Shown here piece after piece: positions 45,004 to 56,024 of a DNA stretch of 64,000 bases (position 1 is its first letter; each line of letters begins with the position of its first letter). The DNA comes from Comamonadaceae bacterium (GTDB lineage Bacteria > Pseudomonadota > Gammaproteobacteria > Burkholderiales > Burkholderiaceae_C), in assembly GCA_027486755.1 (NCBI GenBank), contig JAIXOM010000011.1, positions 1-64,000 of the forward strand, read 5' to 3'. A program made the translations under genes and the position numbers. The notes below the pieces were generated by a model, which saw only the letters and a list, made by a program, of their open reading frames with translations, was not told the origin of the DNA and did not search any database.

Positions 45004-45981
45004 TTAGTTGACGGTGATGCCGGCGCTGCGCACCAGGCGGGCCAGGCGCGCGACATCGCTGCGTATGAGTTCGCTAAATTCCTGCGGCCCGCTGCCCACC
45101 AGGTCAAAGCCCAGGCCGCCGAGCTTGGCCCGCACATTGGGGTGCGCCAGGGCTTTGGAAAACTCGCTGTGCAGGCGGCGCACCACCTCGGCGGGTGTGC
45201 CGGCCGGCGCGACGATGCCATTCCAGGCAGCATAGTTGTAGCCGGCCACGCCCGCTTCAGCCAGCGTCGGCACCTGCGGCATAACCGGCGAGCGCTTGGC
45301 GGTGCTGACCGCCAGCACCTTGACCTTGCCCTCCTTGGCCAGGCTGACCACATTGGAGATGCCGGTGAACATGACTGGGATGGTGCCGGCCATCAGATCG
45401 GTCAGCGCTGCGCCCATGGCTTTGTGCGGCACGTGGGTGAGCTTGATGCCGGCCGCATCCATCAGCAATTCCATGGCCAGGTGCTGGGCTGAGCCCGAAC
45501 CGGTGGAGGTGTAGTTGATCGCCCCCGGTTTGGCTTTGACCCCTGCGATCAGCTCTTGCACATTGCTGGCCGCAAAGGAGGGGTGGGCCACCAGCACCAG
45601 CGGCACGGTTGAGGTCAGGGTAATGGCGCTGAAGTCCTTGATCGGGTCATAGGGCAGCTTGGCATAGAGCGCCGGGTTGGCCGCCATGATGCCGTCGTTG
45701 GGCATGAGCAGGGTATAGCCATCGGGTGCGGCGCGCGCCACCGCTTCGGCGGCGATGATGCCGTTGGCGCCGGTGCGGTTGTCGATTTGTATCGGCTGGC
45801 CGATTTGCTCCGACGCTTGCGCCGCCATGGCGCGCGCGATGGTGTCGACCGCGCTGCCCGCGCCGAAGGGCACGATCAGCTTGATCGGACGGTCGGGAAA
45901 GCTCTGGGCCAGGCCGGCGCTGTGCAGGCCGGCGATCAGGGGCAGTGTCAAAAGCCAGTGTCGGCGGGAGGTCAAAGGCAT
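45004..45981 (-). CDS. Bug-family tripartite tricarboxylate transporter binding protein (2)
   Basis: A second Bug/TctC-type binding protein, 325 residues, begins with a signal peptide (MPLTSRRHWLLTLPLIAG, cleavage near GLAQS). FPDRPIKLIVPFGAGSAVDT and IDNRTGANGIIAAEAVARA identify the family. It is the first gene of the minus-strand set Bug2-PrpD1-Bug1 and is divergent from PrpD2. Confidence 0.88.
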   Translation of the reverse strand: MPLTSRRHWLLTLPLIAGLHSAGLAQSFPDRPIKLIVPFGAGSAVDTIARAMAAQASEQIGQPIQIDNRTGANGIIAAEAVARAAPDGYTLLMPNDGIMAANPALYAKLPYDPIKDFSAITLTSTVPLVLVAHPSFAASNVQELIAGVKAKPGAINYTSTGSGSAQHLAMELLMDAAGIKLTHVPHKAMGAALTDLMAGTIPVMFTGISNVVSLAKEGKVKVLAVSTAKRSPVMPQVPTLAEAGVAGYNYAAWNGIVAPAGTPAEVVRRLHSEFSKALAHPNVRAKLGGLGFDLVGSGPQEFSELIRSDVARLARLVRSAGITVN

Positions 45982-46029
45982 GGTCGGATGTCCTGTGTTT
46001 GAATGCGGCGCTCAGATCGCGTAAACCAC

Positions 46030-46066
46030 GATGCAAGAATAACTTAGATCCCTTAGTCTTTGCATC
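46030..46066. promoter_or_regulatory. Operator-like inverted repeat between Bug2 and PrpD2
   Basis: GATGCAAGA at 46030-46038 pairs with TCTTTGCATC at 46057-46066, with one bulged base. It lies in the 88-base divergent gap and touches the start region of the second MmgE/PrpD gene. The regulator is unknown, and no regulator gene is adjacent. Confidence 0.35.
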
Positions 46067-46069
46067 TTT

Positions 46070-47434
46070 GTGACCGAGTTTGAGATGGCCGATCCTATCG
46101 ACGCCCTGAGCGACTTTGCCTGCCAGACGCAGCTGGGCGATGTGCCAGCGCGAGCCATGGACTATTTGCGCCATGCGCTGGCCGATACCCTGGCCGCCTG
46201 CGCCATCGGCAACCAGGAAGAGCCTATGCGCCGCCTGCGGGCCTTGCAATGCGAGCAGGTGGCCGCTGGCCGGGCCGCGGTGCTGGGCACCGATGTGCAG
46301 CTCAATCCGCTCGATGCTGCCGCCCTCAATGCGGCCGCTGGCTGCTGGCTCGAACTCGACGAAGGCAATTTGAGCAGCAACGGCCATCCGGGCATACAGG
46401 TCATTCCCACGGCGCTGGCGGTGGCCCAGCAGCTGGGCCGCAGCGGCGCAGATTTTCTGCTGGCCTGCGCCCTGGGCTACGAGGTGGTGGCGCGCATAGG
46501 CAGCGCCTGCGACATGCGCATGAGCATCCACCCGCACGGCACTTACGGCGTGGTGGGGGCGGCGGTGGCTACAGCGCGCCTGATGGGGCTGGGCCGCGAG
46601 CAGATGCGCGAGGTGATCAACCTGGCTGGCTCCTCGCCGATGGCCGGTAACCGCCAGGGCATGAAGGAGGGCGCGACGCTGCGCAACTGGTATGCGTCGC
46701 ACAGCGCCACCATGGGCCAAACAGCGGTGCGTCTGGTGCAAAGCGGTTTTACCGGGCCGATCGACGGGCTGCAGCCCACCTGCAACGACGTGCTGTTCGA
46801 CCATTTCCGGCCGGCCGATATGGTGCGCGATCTCGGGCGCAGTTGGCTGCTGGGTGAGGGCTACATCAAGCTCTATGGCTGCGGGCGGCCCATTCATGCG
46901 GCCATCGACGCGCTGCGCGACGCGCTGGCGCCGCTGGGCGATGCCAGTGCCTGGCCGGCGCCGCAGGAGATCGAGCGCATCGAGCTGCGCGGTTTCAAGT
47001 TCTTGGTGTTTCTCAACCGCACCGACATCCGCAATGCCTTTGCCACCCGTTTCTCGACGCCCTTCGCCCTGGCTTCGGTACTGACCCACCGCAGCCACGG
47101 CATCGAGTGCTTTACCGAAGCGGCGGCGGCCGACGAGCGCATACAGGCCCTGATGGCGCGCATCAGCATGGAAGAAGACGCCACCTTCAGCGCCGAATTT
47201 CCGGCCCGCCAGCGCTGCGAGCTGGCGCTGGTGCTGCGTGGCGGCCAACGCTTGCAGGGGCGCTGCGAGGTGATCCGTGGTGAGCCCGCCAACCCGGCCG
47301 ATGCGCAGGATTACAAAGACAAGTTCATGGCTTTGGCTGGCCGTGTTTGGCCGGCCTCGCGCTTAGAGCCGCTTTACCAGCAGGCCCGCCATCCCGAATC
47401 ATTGACGGATCTGCGGGGCTGGGGCTTGGCTTAA
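46070..47434 (+). CDS. MmgE/PrpD family protein (2)
   Basis: This protein (454 residues) is a paralogue of the one at 43627. Shared blocks are NGHPGIQVIPTALAVAQ, ALGYEVVARIG, HPHGTYGVVGAAVATARL and GATLRNWYASHS. The start is uncertain: GTG at 46070 lacks a ribosome-binding site and abuts an inverted repeat, while ATG at 46085, five codons in, is a reasonable alternative. It is divergent from Bug2. It is a probable hydro-lyase or decarboxylase of a polycarboxylic acid. Confidence 0.83.
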   Translation: MTEFEMADPIDALSDFACQTQLGDVPARAMDYLRHALADTLAACAIGNQEEPMRRLRALQCEQVAAGRAAVLGTDVQLNPLDAAALNAAAGCWLELDEGNLSSNGHPGIQVIPTALAVAQQLGRSGADFLLACALGYEVVARIGSACDMRMSIHPHGTYGVVGAAVATARLMGLGREQMREVINLAGSSPMAGNRQGMKEGATLRNWYASHSATMGQTAVRLVQSGFTGPIDGLQPTCNDVLFDHFRPADMVRDLGRSWLLGEGYIKLYGCGRPIHAAIDALRDALAPLGDASAWPAPQEIERIELRGFKFLVFLNRTDIRNAFATRFSTPFALASVLTHRSHGIECFTEAAAADERIQALMARISMEEDATFSAEFPARQRCELALVLRGGQRLQGRCEVIRGEPANPADAQDYKDKFMALAGRVWPASRLEPLYQQARHPESLTDLRGWGLA

Positions 47435-47456
47435 GAGGCCGCCCGAGCCCGCGCCT

Positions 47457-48274
47457 TCAGGCGCGAAAGCGCCGCCGGGTCAGCGCCAGCGCCAGCCAGA
47501 AGGCGCCTACGCCATAGGCGATCAAAACCATCAGGTGCTGCCCGGCCTGGGCCGGCCATTGACCCAGAAACAGCGGCCGGATCAGCTCGACCGCCGCTGT
47601 CAGCGGCAGCCACTGTGCGATGGCCTGCATGAAGCCGGGTAGTTGCTCGCGCGGGAAGAACACCCCGCTGAGGAACATGGTGGGCGTCAGAAACAGGGTG
47701 AAGTAATAGGTGAAGAAGTCGTAGCCCTTGGCCAAGGCGTTGAAGATCAGCGCGATGCTGGCAAACACCATGCCGACCAGGCCCAGCAGCGGCAGCGCCA
47801 AGAGCAGCCAGGGGCTGTGGCTGATGCCCAATGCCAGCATCACCAGCAAGATGGCGGCACTGGTAAACAGCGCCTTGAAGGCGGCCCACAGCATTTCGGC
47901 CAGCACCACATCGTCGAGCTCGATCGGTGCATTCATGATGCCGTCCCAGGTGCGCTGCACCTGCATGCGCGAGAAGGCCGAGTACAGGGCCTCGAAGCTG
48001 GCCGCATTCATGGCGCTCATGCAGATGGAGCCTGAAGCCAGGAACACGATGTAGGGCAGGGCCGATCCTTGCACCTGCACCTGCCCGACCAGCGCGCCCA
48101 GGCCGTAGCCGAAAGCCACCAGCGTGATCAGCGGCTCGGCGATGTTGCCCACCAGGCTGGGGATCATCAATTTGCGCCAGACCAGCAGGTTGCGGCGAAA
48201 CACCGGAACCCAGCGCAGGCTCAGCTGCGGTGCGCGCCAGGCCGAGCGGCCTTGGGCAATGGGGCGGCTGCTCA

Positions 48275-48275
<1 letters not shown>
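47457..48275 (-). CDS. NodJ-like ABC-2 transporter permease
   Basis: The 272-residue inner-membrane permease has about six spans and belongs to the ABC-2/NodJ family. The segment NLLVWRKLMIPSLVGNIAEPL near residue 30, read in two parts, and FLTPTMFLSGVFFPREQLP near 190 support it. It pairs with the NodI-like ATPase, whose stop touches its start. No nodulation genes are present, so drug, lipid or polysaccharide export is more likely. Confidence 0.87.
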
Positions 48276-49210
<935 letters not shown>

Positions 49211-49286
49211 GGGAGCGATTGTGCCCTGCGAGCCCTGCGCCGCCGATAATCGCGGGCTTACTCATCTGCACCGATGGAAGCTACAC

Positions 49287-50489
49287 ATGACCACCCTGGG
49301 AACACCGCTGTCTGCCACCGCCACCAAAGTCATGCTGCTGGGCTCGGGCGAGCTGGGCAAGGAGGTGCTGATCGCCTTGCAGCGCCTGGGGGTGGAAACC
49401 ATCGCGGTGGACCGTTATGACAATGCACCCGGCCAGCAGGTGGCCCACCATGCGCGCACCATTACCATGAGCGATCCGGCGCAGCTCAAGGCCCTGATCG
49501 AAACAGAAAAGCCGCACTTGGTGGTGCCCGAAATCGAAGCCATTGCCACGCCCATGCTCGAGGAGCTGGAGGCCGCGGGCGCGGTGCGTGTGATCCCCAC
49601 CGCCCGGGCCGCCCGCCTGACCATGGACCGCGAGGGCATACGCCGGCTGGCGGCCGAAACCCTGGGCCTGCCCACCAGCCCCTATGTGTTTTGCGATTCG
49701 CTGGCCGAGTTGCAGGCCGCGATCGACGGCAAGATCGGCTACCCCTGCATCGTCAAGCCGGTGATGAGCTCCTCCGGCAAGGGCCAGAGCAAGATCGGCG
49801 GCCCGGCCGATGTGAAGGCCGCCTGGGACTACGCCATGGCCGGTGGCCGGGTCAGCCACGGGCGAGTGATCGTCGAAGGCTTTATTGATTTCGATTACGA
49901 AATCACCCAGCTGACGGTGCGCGCTCTGGGTGCCAACGGCCAGGCCGAGACGCATTTTTGCGAGCCCATTGGCCATGTGCAGGTCTCGGGTGACTATGTG
50001 GAGAGCTGGCAGCCGCATCCCATGCACCCCAAGGCGCTGGAAGAAAGCCGCCGCATCGCCAAGGCGGTAAGCGACAACCTGGGCGGCCAAGGCCTGTTTG
50101 GGGTGGAGCTGTTCGTCAAGGGCGAGCAGGTCTGGTTCAGTGAGGTCAGCCCGCGTCCGCACGACACCGGCATGGTGACCTTATGCACCCAGTGGCAAAA
50201 CGAGTTCGAGCTGCACGCTCGCGCCATCCTGGGCTTGCCGGTGAGCACCGCCCTCAAGAGCCCGGGGGCCAGCGCGGTGATTTATGGCGGCGTCGATGCC
50301 CACGGCATTGCGTTTGACGATGTGGAAAAAGCCTTGCAGCTGCCGCAGACCGACCTGCGCCTGTTCGGCAAGCCCGAGAGCTTTGAAAAGCGCCGCATGG
50401 GCGTGGCCCTGGCCTACGACGCGGACGTGGAGCAGGCGCGCGTGCGGGCCAAGCAGGCAGCGGCGCTGGTGCGCCCGCGGGCGGCCTGA
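49287..50489 (+). CDS. purT: Formate-dependent phosphoribosylglycinamide formyltransferase PurT
   Basis: PurT uses formate and ATP for the third step of purine synthesis, instead of the folate-dependent PurN. From ATG 49287, with GGAAG in front, it has 400 residues. The ATP-grasp fold is supported by [35 protein letters not shown] and [16 protein letters not shown]. Upstream in-frame codons overlap the divergent ATPase gene and are excluded. Confidence 0.96.
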   Translation: MTTLGTPLSATATKVMLLGSGELGKEVLIALQRLGVETIAVDRYDNAPGQQVAHHARTITMSDPAQLKALIETEKPHLVVPEIEAIATPMLEELEAAGAVRVIPTARAARLTMDREGIRRLAAETLGLPTSPYVFCDSLAELQAAIDGKIGYPCIVKPVMSSSGKGQSKIGGPADVKAAWDYAMAGGRVSHGRVIVEGFIDFDYEITQLTVRALGANGQAETHFCEPIGHVQVSGDYVESWQPHPMHPKALEESRRIAKAVSDNLGGQGLFGVELFVKGEQVWFSEVSPRPHDTGMVTLCTQWQNEFELHARAILGLPVSTALKSPGASAVIYGGVDAHGIAFDDVEKALQLPQTDLRLFGKPESFEKRRMGVALAYDADVEQARVRAKQAAALVRPRAA

Positions 50490-50501
50490 GGCCGGCCCGC
50501 C

Positions 50502-51272
50502 TCAGCGGCTGGCCAGCCGGCGCGAGGCAATTTCGAGCAGGCCGTCGAAGATCAGGTTGTCCACCAGTTCAAAAGGCAGCTGCATGCTGGGGATCATTTT
50601 CCAGCCGGCGCCGCCGGTCATGATGCAGGTGGGCATCTGGCCGCAATGGTCCAGCACGTTCTCGACCATGCGTTCGATGGCACCGGCAATGGCAAAAGTT
50701 CCACCGCTGGTCAGCGCATCACTGGTGTTGGTGGGAAAGTGCTTGACCTCGCCGGTCGGCACATGCAGACCCGCGGTGCCTGATTCCAGAGCCCTGAGCA
50801 TGATGCCGTGGCCGGGCAGGATCAGTCCGCCCAGAAAGCGGCCCTTGGCATCGATGGCTTCGACGGTGACGGCCGTTCCCACCATGGCCAGCACGCAGGG
50901 GGTGTGTTGGCCGCGCGCGACCAGGCGGTGGTGGGCGCCGATCATGGCCACCCAGCGGTCGGCGCCCAGCCGGGCCGGATGGTCATAGCCGTTGCTCAGG
51001 CCCGCTTCCTGCGCACTGGGCACCACCCAACTGGGCACGGTATCCCACTGTTCGAGTTGGTCCATCACCCGGCGCTTGATGGCGTCGCCCGCAACGATGC
51101 AGCCCACGATATGGCCGGGCGGGCTCAGGCCCTGCCACTCCTCCTCGGCCAGTTTTTCAATGTTCTCCAGGAACACCGCGCCCTGGGCCAGCAGCCGCGC
51201 ACCGGGTTGGGGGGCTTGATAGACCGCCCATTTCAGTCGGGTATTGCCCACATCGAGGGCGAGAAAAGTCAT
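50502..51272 (-). CDS. coaX: Type III pantothenate kinase CoaX
   Basis: CoaX phosphorylates pantothenate, the first step of coenzyme A synthesis. The 256 residues carry [14 protein letters not shown] at the start, [16 protein letters not shown] near 100 and [10 protein letters not shown] near 131, typical of the ASKHA-fold type III enzyme. It is convergent with purT and not next to birA here. Confidence 0.92.
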   Translation of the reverse strand: MTFLALDVGNTRLKWAVYQAPQPGARLLAQGAVFLENIEKLAEEEWQGLSPPGHIVGCIVAGDAIKRRVMDQLEQWDTVPSWVVPSAQEAGLSNGYDHPARLGADRWVAMIGAHHRLVARGQHTPCVLAMVGTAVTVEAIDAKGRFLGGLILPGHGIMLRALESGTAGLHVPTGEVKHFPTNTSDALTSGGTFAIAGAIERMVENVLDHCGQMPTCIMTGGAGWKMIPSMQLPFELVDNLIFDGLLEIASRRLASR

Positions 51273-51323
51273 AGCTAAGGGCGTATGTGTAGTGGTGACG
51301 GGGTCCGGCGCAAGGGGCCGGAT

Positions 51324-51761
51324 TCAGTTTTGCCGCCAGGGCAAACCTCTCAGGCGCCAGCCGCCGATGCGGCCCCGGTGAGCCTGGGCATCGGGGTCGC
51401 CCTCGAAGCCTTCAAAAATGTTGTAAGCCTGCAGACCCAGCTCGGTGGCACGCCGAGCCGCTGCGATCGAGCGCACCCCGCTGCGGCACAGCAGCACGGC
51501 CTTCTTGCCGCCGGCTGCGGCCACGATGCCCGCATCGAACTGAGGATTGGGTTCCATACCCGGCCACTGCTTCCAGGCCATGGCCACGGCGCCGGGCACG
51601 AATCCCACCCATTCGCGCTCGGCATCGCTACGCACATCGACCAGCACGGCCTCCCCGGTCTGCACCCAGGCCCAGGCCTGCTCGGGGCTGATGTCGCCGG
51701 CATAGCCCGCGGCGGGGCTCGCTTGGAGCAGGGGCAGCTTAAGGCTAATGTCCTTCGTCAT
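51324..51761 (-). CDS. Rhodanese-domain protein
   Basis: The 145-residue protein is a single rhodanese domain. The AVLVDVRSDAEREWVG segment near residue 38 and the active loop LLCRSGVRS, with its catalytic cysteine near residue 92, support sulfurtransferase activity. The acceptor is unknown. It follows coaX on the same strand after about 50 bases. Confidence 0.88.
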   Translation of the reverse strand: MTKDISLKLPLLQASPAAGYAGDISPEQAWAWVQTGEAVLVDVRSDAEREWVGFVPGAVAMAWKQWPGMEPNPQFDAGIVAAAGGKKAVLLCRSGVRSIAAARRATELGLQAYNIFEGFEGDPDAQAHRGRIGGWRLRGLPWRQN

Positions 51762-51945
51762 TGCTGTGATTTTGCCTCAGCCCTAAGATTCTGACCGCCA
51801 TTAGCGAGGGGCCACTCTAGGCTGGTCTAACCCAGGCTTGATTTTTCAGGTCGGGTTGACGGTGTACGTAATAACCCTCTTTGCCTTTGGCTCGGCTATT
51901 TGTCACAATTTCCTGTTCCCCAGCGAGTCAATTAGGAGACACCCA

Positions 51946-53061
51946 ATGACCCAGACCACCACCGGCCGTCGCGGCCTGCTCAAAGGCGCCGCTGTTGCAG
52001 CTGGCGCCCTGTCGGCCCCGATGATCGCATCGGCCCAAACCACGACCCTTCGCTTCCAGAGCACTTGGCCTGCCAAGGACATCTTCCATGAGTACGCCAA
52101 CGACTTTGCTAAGAAAGTCAACGATATGGCCAGCGGCCGTCTGCGTATCGAGGTGCTGCCCGCGGGCGCCGTGGTGCCCGCCTTTCAGCTGCTCGATGCG
52201 GTGAACAAGGGTACCCTGGACGGTGGTCACGGTGTGGTGGCTTATCACTATGGCAAGAACACGGCTTTGGCCCTCTGGGGATCAGGCCCGGCCTTCGGCA
52301 TGGACCCCAATATGGTCTTGTCTTGGCACTACTACGGCGGCGGCAAGGCCCTGCTCGAAGAAATCTACAAGAGCCTGAATATTGACGTCGTGTCCTACCT
52401 TTACGGCCCCATGCCCACCCAGCCACTGGGCTGGTTCAAAAAGCCCATCGCCAATGTGGCCCAGCTCAAAGGCCTGAAGTTCCGCACCGTGGGTCTGGCG
52501 GTCGATGTGTTCAAGGAACTGGGTACTGCCGTCAACCCGCTGCCCGGCGGCGAGATCGTGCCCGCCCTCGACCGCGGCCTGCTCGATGCAGCCGAGTTCA
52601 ACAATGCCTCCTCGGACCGTGTGCTGGGCTTCCCCGATGTGGTCAAGAACTGCATGCTGCAGAGCTTCCACCAGTCGGGCGAGCAGTTCGAAATCTTGTT
52701 CAACAAGGCCAAGCTGGAGGCCTTGCCGGCTGAACTCAGGGCCACCATCGACTACGCGGTGCAGGCCTCTAGCGCCGACTTCAGCTGGAAGGCGATTGAG
52801 CGCAATTCCAAGGACTATATTGAGCTCAAGACCAAGGATAAGGTCAATTTCTTCAAGACCCCGGACAGCATTCTCAGGGCTCAGCTGGACGCCTGGGATA
52901 AGGTCACTGCTGCCAAGTCGGCTGAAAACGCTATGTTCAAGAAGATCATGGATTCCCAGCGGGCATTTGCCGAGCGTGCTGGCTCCTGGCAAAACGATTA
53001 CATGGTCGATTTCAAGATGGCCTGGAACCGTTACTTCAGGCAGCCCGCCAAGAAGGCTTAA
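51946..53061 (+). CDS. TRAP transporter binding protein, TakP-like, Tat-type signal
   Basis: This is the periplasmic receptor of a second TRAP system. From ATG 51946, preceded by AGGAG, it has 371 residues. The N-terminal RRGLLKG followed by a hydrophobic stretch and ASAQ resembles a twin-arginine signal. FQSTWPAKDIFHEYANDFAK and PLPGGEIVPALDRGLLDAAE fit the DctP7/TakP group that binds 2-oxoacids. The upstream in-frame codons from 51838 are not native. A terminator-like hairpin follows the gene. Confidence 0.87.
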   Translation: MTQTTTGRRGLLKGAAVAAGALSAPMIASAQTTTLRFQSTWPAKDIFHEYANDFAKKVNDMASGRLRIEVLPAGAVVPAFQLLDAVNKGTLDGGHGVVAYHYGKNTALALWGSGPAFGMDPNMVLSWHYYGGGKALLEEIYKSLNIDVVSYLYGPMPTQPLGWFKKPIANVAQLKGLKFRTVGLAVDVFKELGTAVNPLPGGEIVPALDRGLLDAAEFNNASSDRVLGFPDVVKNCMLQSFHQSGEQFEILFNKAKLEALPAELRATIDYAVQASSADFSWKAIERNSKDYIELKTKDKVNFFKTPDSILRAQLDAWDKVTAAKSAENAMFKKIMDSQRAFAERAGSWQNDYMVDFKMAWNRYFRQPAKKA

Positions 53062-53080
53062 GTCTTTGTCGGCGTGAAAC

Positions 53081-53113
53081 GGCCGCCGGGTTTCTGGCGG
53101 CCTTTTTCTTTTT
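53081..53113 (+). terminator. Terminator or attenuator after the TakP-like gene
   Basis: GGCCGCC at 53081-53087 pairs with GGCGGCC at 53096-53102, followed by TTTTTCTTTTT. This is a good rho-independent terminator. The permease genes begin 36 bases later on the same strand, so partial read-through could set a high receptor-to-permease ratio. Confidence 0.75.
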
Positions 53114-53148
53114 ATCTCTAGAGGGGCTCAGATCCCCCGGGAAAGACC

Positions 53149-53751
53149 ATGAAGAATTTCTTGCTTGCGGTGGATCGGGCCTCAACCTGGATCGGTCAGG
53201 CTTTTGCCTGGTTGGTCCTGGCGCTGACCTGTCTGATTTCGTGGGAGGTCTACTCCCGCTACATCATGAACAATCCTCATGATTGGACTCTGGACGGCCA
53301 GATCATGCTGTATGGCACCCTCTTTATGCTAGCTGGCGCCTACACCCTGTCCAAGAATGGCCATGTGCGTGGCGATGTTCTCTACAGTTTCTTCGAGCCG
53401 CGCACCCAGGCTTGGGTCGATCTGCTTTTGTACATACTGTTCTTCCTGCCGGGCATCGTTGCCCTGACCTGGGCTGGCTGGACTTTCGCGCAGGAATCTC
53501 TGGCTATTCGTGAGAGCACCTTCTCGGCCACGCCCCTGCCCCTGTATCCCTTCAAATTCATGATCCCACTGGCCGGCCTGATGCTGCTGTTGCAGGGCCT
53601 GGTGGAAATTGTTCGTTGTGTCCAATGCATTGGTGACGGCCAGTGGCCGTCGCGAGAGCAGGACGTCGAGGAGGTCGACGTCGAAAAGCTCAAGGAGATG
53701 GTCAAGGCCGAAGATGTCAATGTGGCGGCTTCGCAGGGAGTTGCACGATGA
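53149..53751 (+). CDS. TRAP transporter small permease DctQ
   Basis: The small subunit of the second TRAP system has 200 residues, with spans at about residues 17-37, 55-75, 95-115 and 135-160. SWEVYSRYIMNNPHDWTLDG is typical of DctQ of the 2-oxoacid group. The C-terminal 35 residues are acidic and Lys-rich, probably cytoplasmic. The stop overlaps the DctM start as ATGA. Confidence 0.87.
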   Translation: MKNFLLAVDRASTWIGQAFAWLVLALTCLISWEVYSRYIMNNPHDWTLDGQIMLYGTLFMLAGAYTLSKNGHVRGDVLYSFFEPRTQAWVDLLLYILFFLPGIVALTWAGWTFAQESLAIRESTFSATPLPLYPFKFMIPLAGLMLLLQGLVEIVRCVQCIGDGQWPSREQDVEEVDVEKLKEMVKAEDVNVAASQGVAR

Positions 53752-55997
53752 TCAAGATCCGCAAAGAGCTGTATTTCGGCTTCATCCTGATGGCGCTGAT
53801 CATCGCTGGCACCGGGGTGATGCTGCTGATGGCGCCGACCGTCACCACGGGCCATCTGGGCCTGATGATGTTGGCTTTGGTGGTTGTGGCCATCATGTTG
53901 GGATTTCCCACCGCCTTTACGCTCATGGGCATGGGCATGATCTTTACCTGGATTGCCTATGAGCGCGATTCCAGTAAGACGCTCACGCTGATGGTGCAGT
54001 CGGCCTTCAAGGTGATGGGCAACGACGTGCTCATCTCCATCCCCCTGTTCGTCTTCATGGGTTATTTGGTCGAGCGGGCCAATCTGATCGACAAGCTCTT
54101 TCGCAGCCTGCATCTGGCGCTGGCGCGCGTGCCCGGCTCGCTGGCTGTGGCCACACTGTTCACTTGTGCGGTGTTTGCAACAGCCACGGGCATCGTGGGT
54201 GCAGTGGTCACCTTGATGGGTCTGCTGGCGCTGCCGCAAATGCTCAAGGGCGGTTATGACGTCAGGGTGTCTGCGGGTGCCATCACAGCCGGCGGCTGCC
54301 TGGGCATCTTGATCCCACCTTCTGTGATGCTCATCGTTTACGGCGCTACCGCCGGCGTGTCGGTGGTGCAGCTGTACGCGGGTGCTTTTTTCCCGGGCTT
54401 GATGCTTGCCGGCCTTTATATCGCCTATGTGGTGATTCTGGCCAAGATCAAACCCAATTTGATGCCCCCCCTGTCCGCTGAGCAGCGTTTCGTGCCTTTG
54501 CCGCCGCCGATTCAGCCCATCGCCCAGAAGGTGTCTCGCCTGGCACTGCCAGGACTGCTGCGCGGCTCTGCGGTAGTCCCGGCAGAAGCGCCCTTCCTGC
54601 GCAAGCAGCTTTTTGTTGCCTTGCTGCCTCTGTTTTTCTTCGTTTTTGTGGCGCTTGGGTCCTGGCATCTCAACACCCGGCCGGCCGACCCGGATTTGCA
54701 GACTGTGGCTGCGAGTGGCCAGGGTTTGACTGTGCCTGGAGGCCAGGCCGATGCTGCCCCTGCAGAAAGTCAGGGTGGTCTCAGTGAGCCTCCCGCCTCT
54801 GAAGGCGGCGTGAAAGAGCCCCCGGGCGCCGATTCAGGCCTGAAGGAGCCGCCCTCTGCTGACTCTGGTGTCAAAGAACCCCCGGGAGCTGAGCCTGCAC
54901 TGAAGGAGCCGGTCGCAGTGTCCTCGGGTGTCCAAGAGCCCCCCGGGGCCGACAGCGGCGTAAAGGAGCCTGCAGCTGCGGCGTCTTCAGCGCAGGGTGA
55001 ACTCACAGCTTCGACTGCCGCTGCTGCTGCCGAGCCTCCCAAGCGCTCAGCTGCAAGCAAGGGCTACTGGATAGGCCTGGCAGTCGGTGCTCTGGCCCTG
55101 TTGGGTTTCTATGCCCTGCTGACCTTCGAACGGCTTGAAATCTTCAAGATGCTTTTACAAAGCTTCTTCCCGCTGGTGGTGCTGATTCTGTCAGTTCTGG
55201 GCTCTATCGTGATGGGCCTAGCCACGCCCACAGAGGCGGCGGCCGTGGGCGCTTTTGGTGGTTATCTGCTGGCGGCCATTTACGCTGTCATCAACAAGCG
55301 CAAAGAGGGGCGCAATCGGGTGTTTGCCACCTGGTTGGCGCTTTGGGCGCCAGCGCTGATCTCAATAGTTTGGTTCATACTCCGGGCCGAAGGGGCGAAT
55401 ATTCCTGAAGTGCCCGTAGCCCTCGGCGTGGTCGGTCCCCTGGGCGTGCTGGCTTGGCTGCTTCTTTCTTACAAGCAGGCGGGTCTGCAGTCTGAGGTCA
55501 GGGAGTCGGTCTTTCTGACGGCCAAGACCAGTGCCATGGTGTGCTGGCTGTTCGTGGGCAGCGCTATTTTCTCGGCAGCCTTCGCCTTGCTGGGCGGCCA
55601 GGAGCTGGTCGAGCGCTGGGTGATGTCCATGAACCTGACCAAGACCGAGTTCCTGATCCTGTCGCAGGTGATCATCTTCATCCTGGGTTGGCCGCTGGAG
55701 TGGACCGAGATCATCGTGATCTTCATGCCCATCTTCATCCCGCTGCTGGACAACTTCGGGGTCGACCCGCTGTTCTTCGGCCTGCTGGTGGCGCTGAACC
55801 TGCAGACCGCCTTCCTGAGTCCGCCGGTGGCCATGGCCGCGTTCTATCTCAAGGGCGTGAGTCCGCCGCATGTCACGCTCAACCAGATCTTTGCCGGCAT
55901 GATTCCCTTCATGGGGATTCAGGTTCTGGCGATCGTGCTGCTGTACAACTTCCCGGCCATCGGCATGTGGCTGCCGCAGGTTCTTTACGGACGCTAA
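53748..55997 (+). CDS. TRAP transporter large permease DctM with repeat-bearing insert
   Basis: The large permease has 749 residues, while plain DctM proteins have about 430. The N-terminal half ([40 protein letters not shown]) and the C-terminal half ([39 protein letters not shown]) are normal DctM. Between residues about 250 and 440 an extra segment contains one or two hydrophobic spans (around [18 protein letters not shown]) and a hydrophilic stretch with seven 10-residue repeats at about 343-412. Further spans near 520-570 are also additional. Longer DctMs occur in this group, but the repeats are unusual. The start at 53748 overlaps DctQ. Confidence 0.88.
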   Translation: MIKIRKELYFGFILMALIIAGTGVMLLMAPTVTTGHLGLMMLALVVVAIMLGFPTAFTLMGMGMIFTWIAYERDSSKTLTLMVQSAFKVMGNDVLISIPLFVFMGYLVERANLIDKLFRSLHLALARVPGSLAVATLFTCAVFATATGIVGAVVTLMGLLALPQMLKGGYDVRVSAGAITAGGCLGILIPPSVMLIVYGATAGVSVVQLYAGAFFPGLMLAGLYIAYVVILAKIKPNLMPPLSAEQRFVPLPPPIQPIAQKVSRLALPGLLRGSAVVPAEAPFLRKQLFVALLPLFFFVFVALGSWHLNTRPADPDLQTVAASGQGLTVPGGQADAAPAESQGGLSEPPASEGGVKEPPGADSGLKEPPSADSGVKEPPGAEPALKEPVAVSSGVQEPPGADSGVKEPAAAASSAQGELTASTAAAAAEPPKRSAASKGYWIGLAVGALALLGFYALLTFERLEIFKMLLQSFFPLVVLILSVLGSIVMGLATPTEAAAVGAFGGYLLAAIYAVINKRKEGRNRVFATWLALWAPALISIVWFILRAEGANIPEVPVALGVVGPLGVLAWLLLSYKQAGLQSEVRESVFLTAKTSAMVCWLFVGSAIFSAAFALLGGQELVERWVMSMNLTKTEFLILSQVIIFILGWPLEWTEIIVIFMPIFIPLLDNFGVDPLFFGLLVALNLQTAFLSPPVAMAAFYLKGVSPPHVTLNQIFAGMIPFMGIQVLAIVLLYNFPAIGMWLPQVLYGR
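54774..54983 (+). repeat. Seven 30-bp tandem repeats inside dctM
   Basis: Seven consecutive in-frame 30-base units encode decapeptides of the form (S/G)G(V/L)KEPPGAD. Examples are [30 protein letters not shown] and [10 protein letters not shown]. The first ([10 protein letters not shown]) and last ([10 protein letters not shown]) are degenerate. The stretch is Pro-, Gly- and Glu-rich and probably unstructured. Copy number may vary among strains, since 30-bp units preserve the frame. Confidence 0.88.
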
Positions 55998-56024
55998 ATG
56001 GCAGCGCGTCTTTTGTCCTGACTC

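Noticed and set aside
45647-47248. Minus-strand open frame of 533 codons over the second MmgE/PrpD gene
   Set aside because: Shadow of a well-supported PrpD-family gene, running through the divergent promoter and into the Bug gene out of frame.
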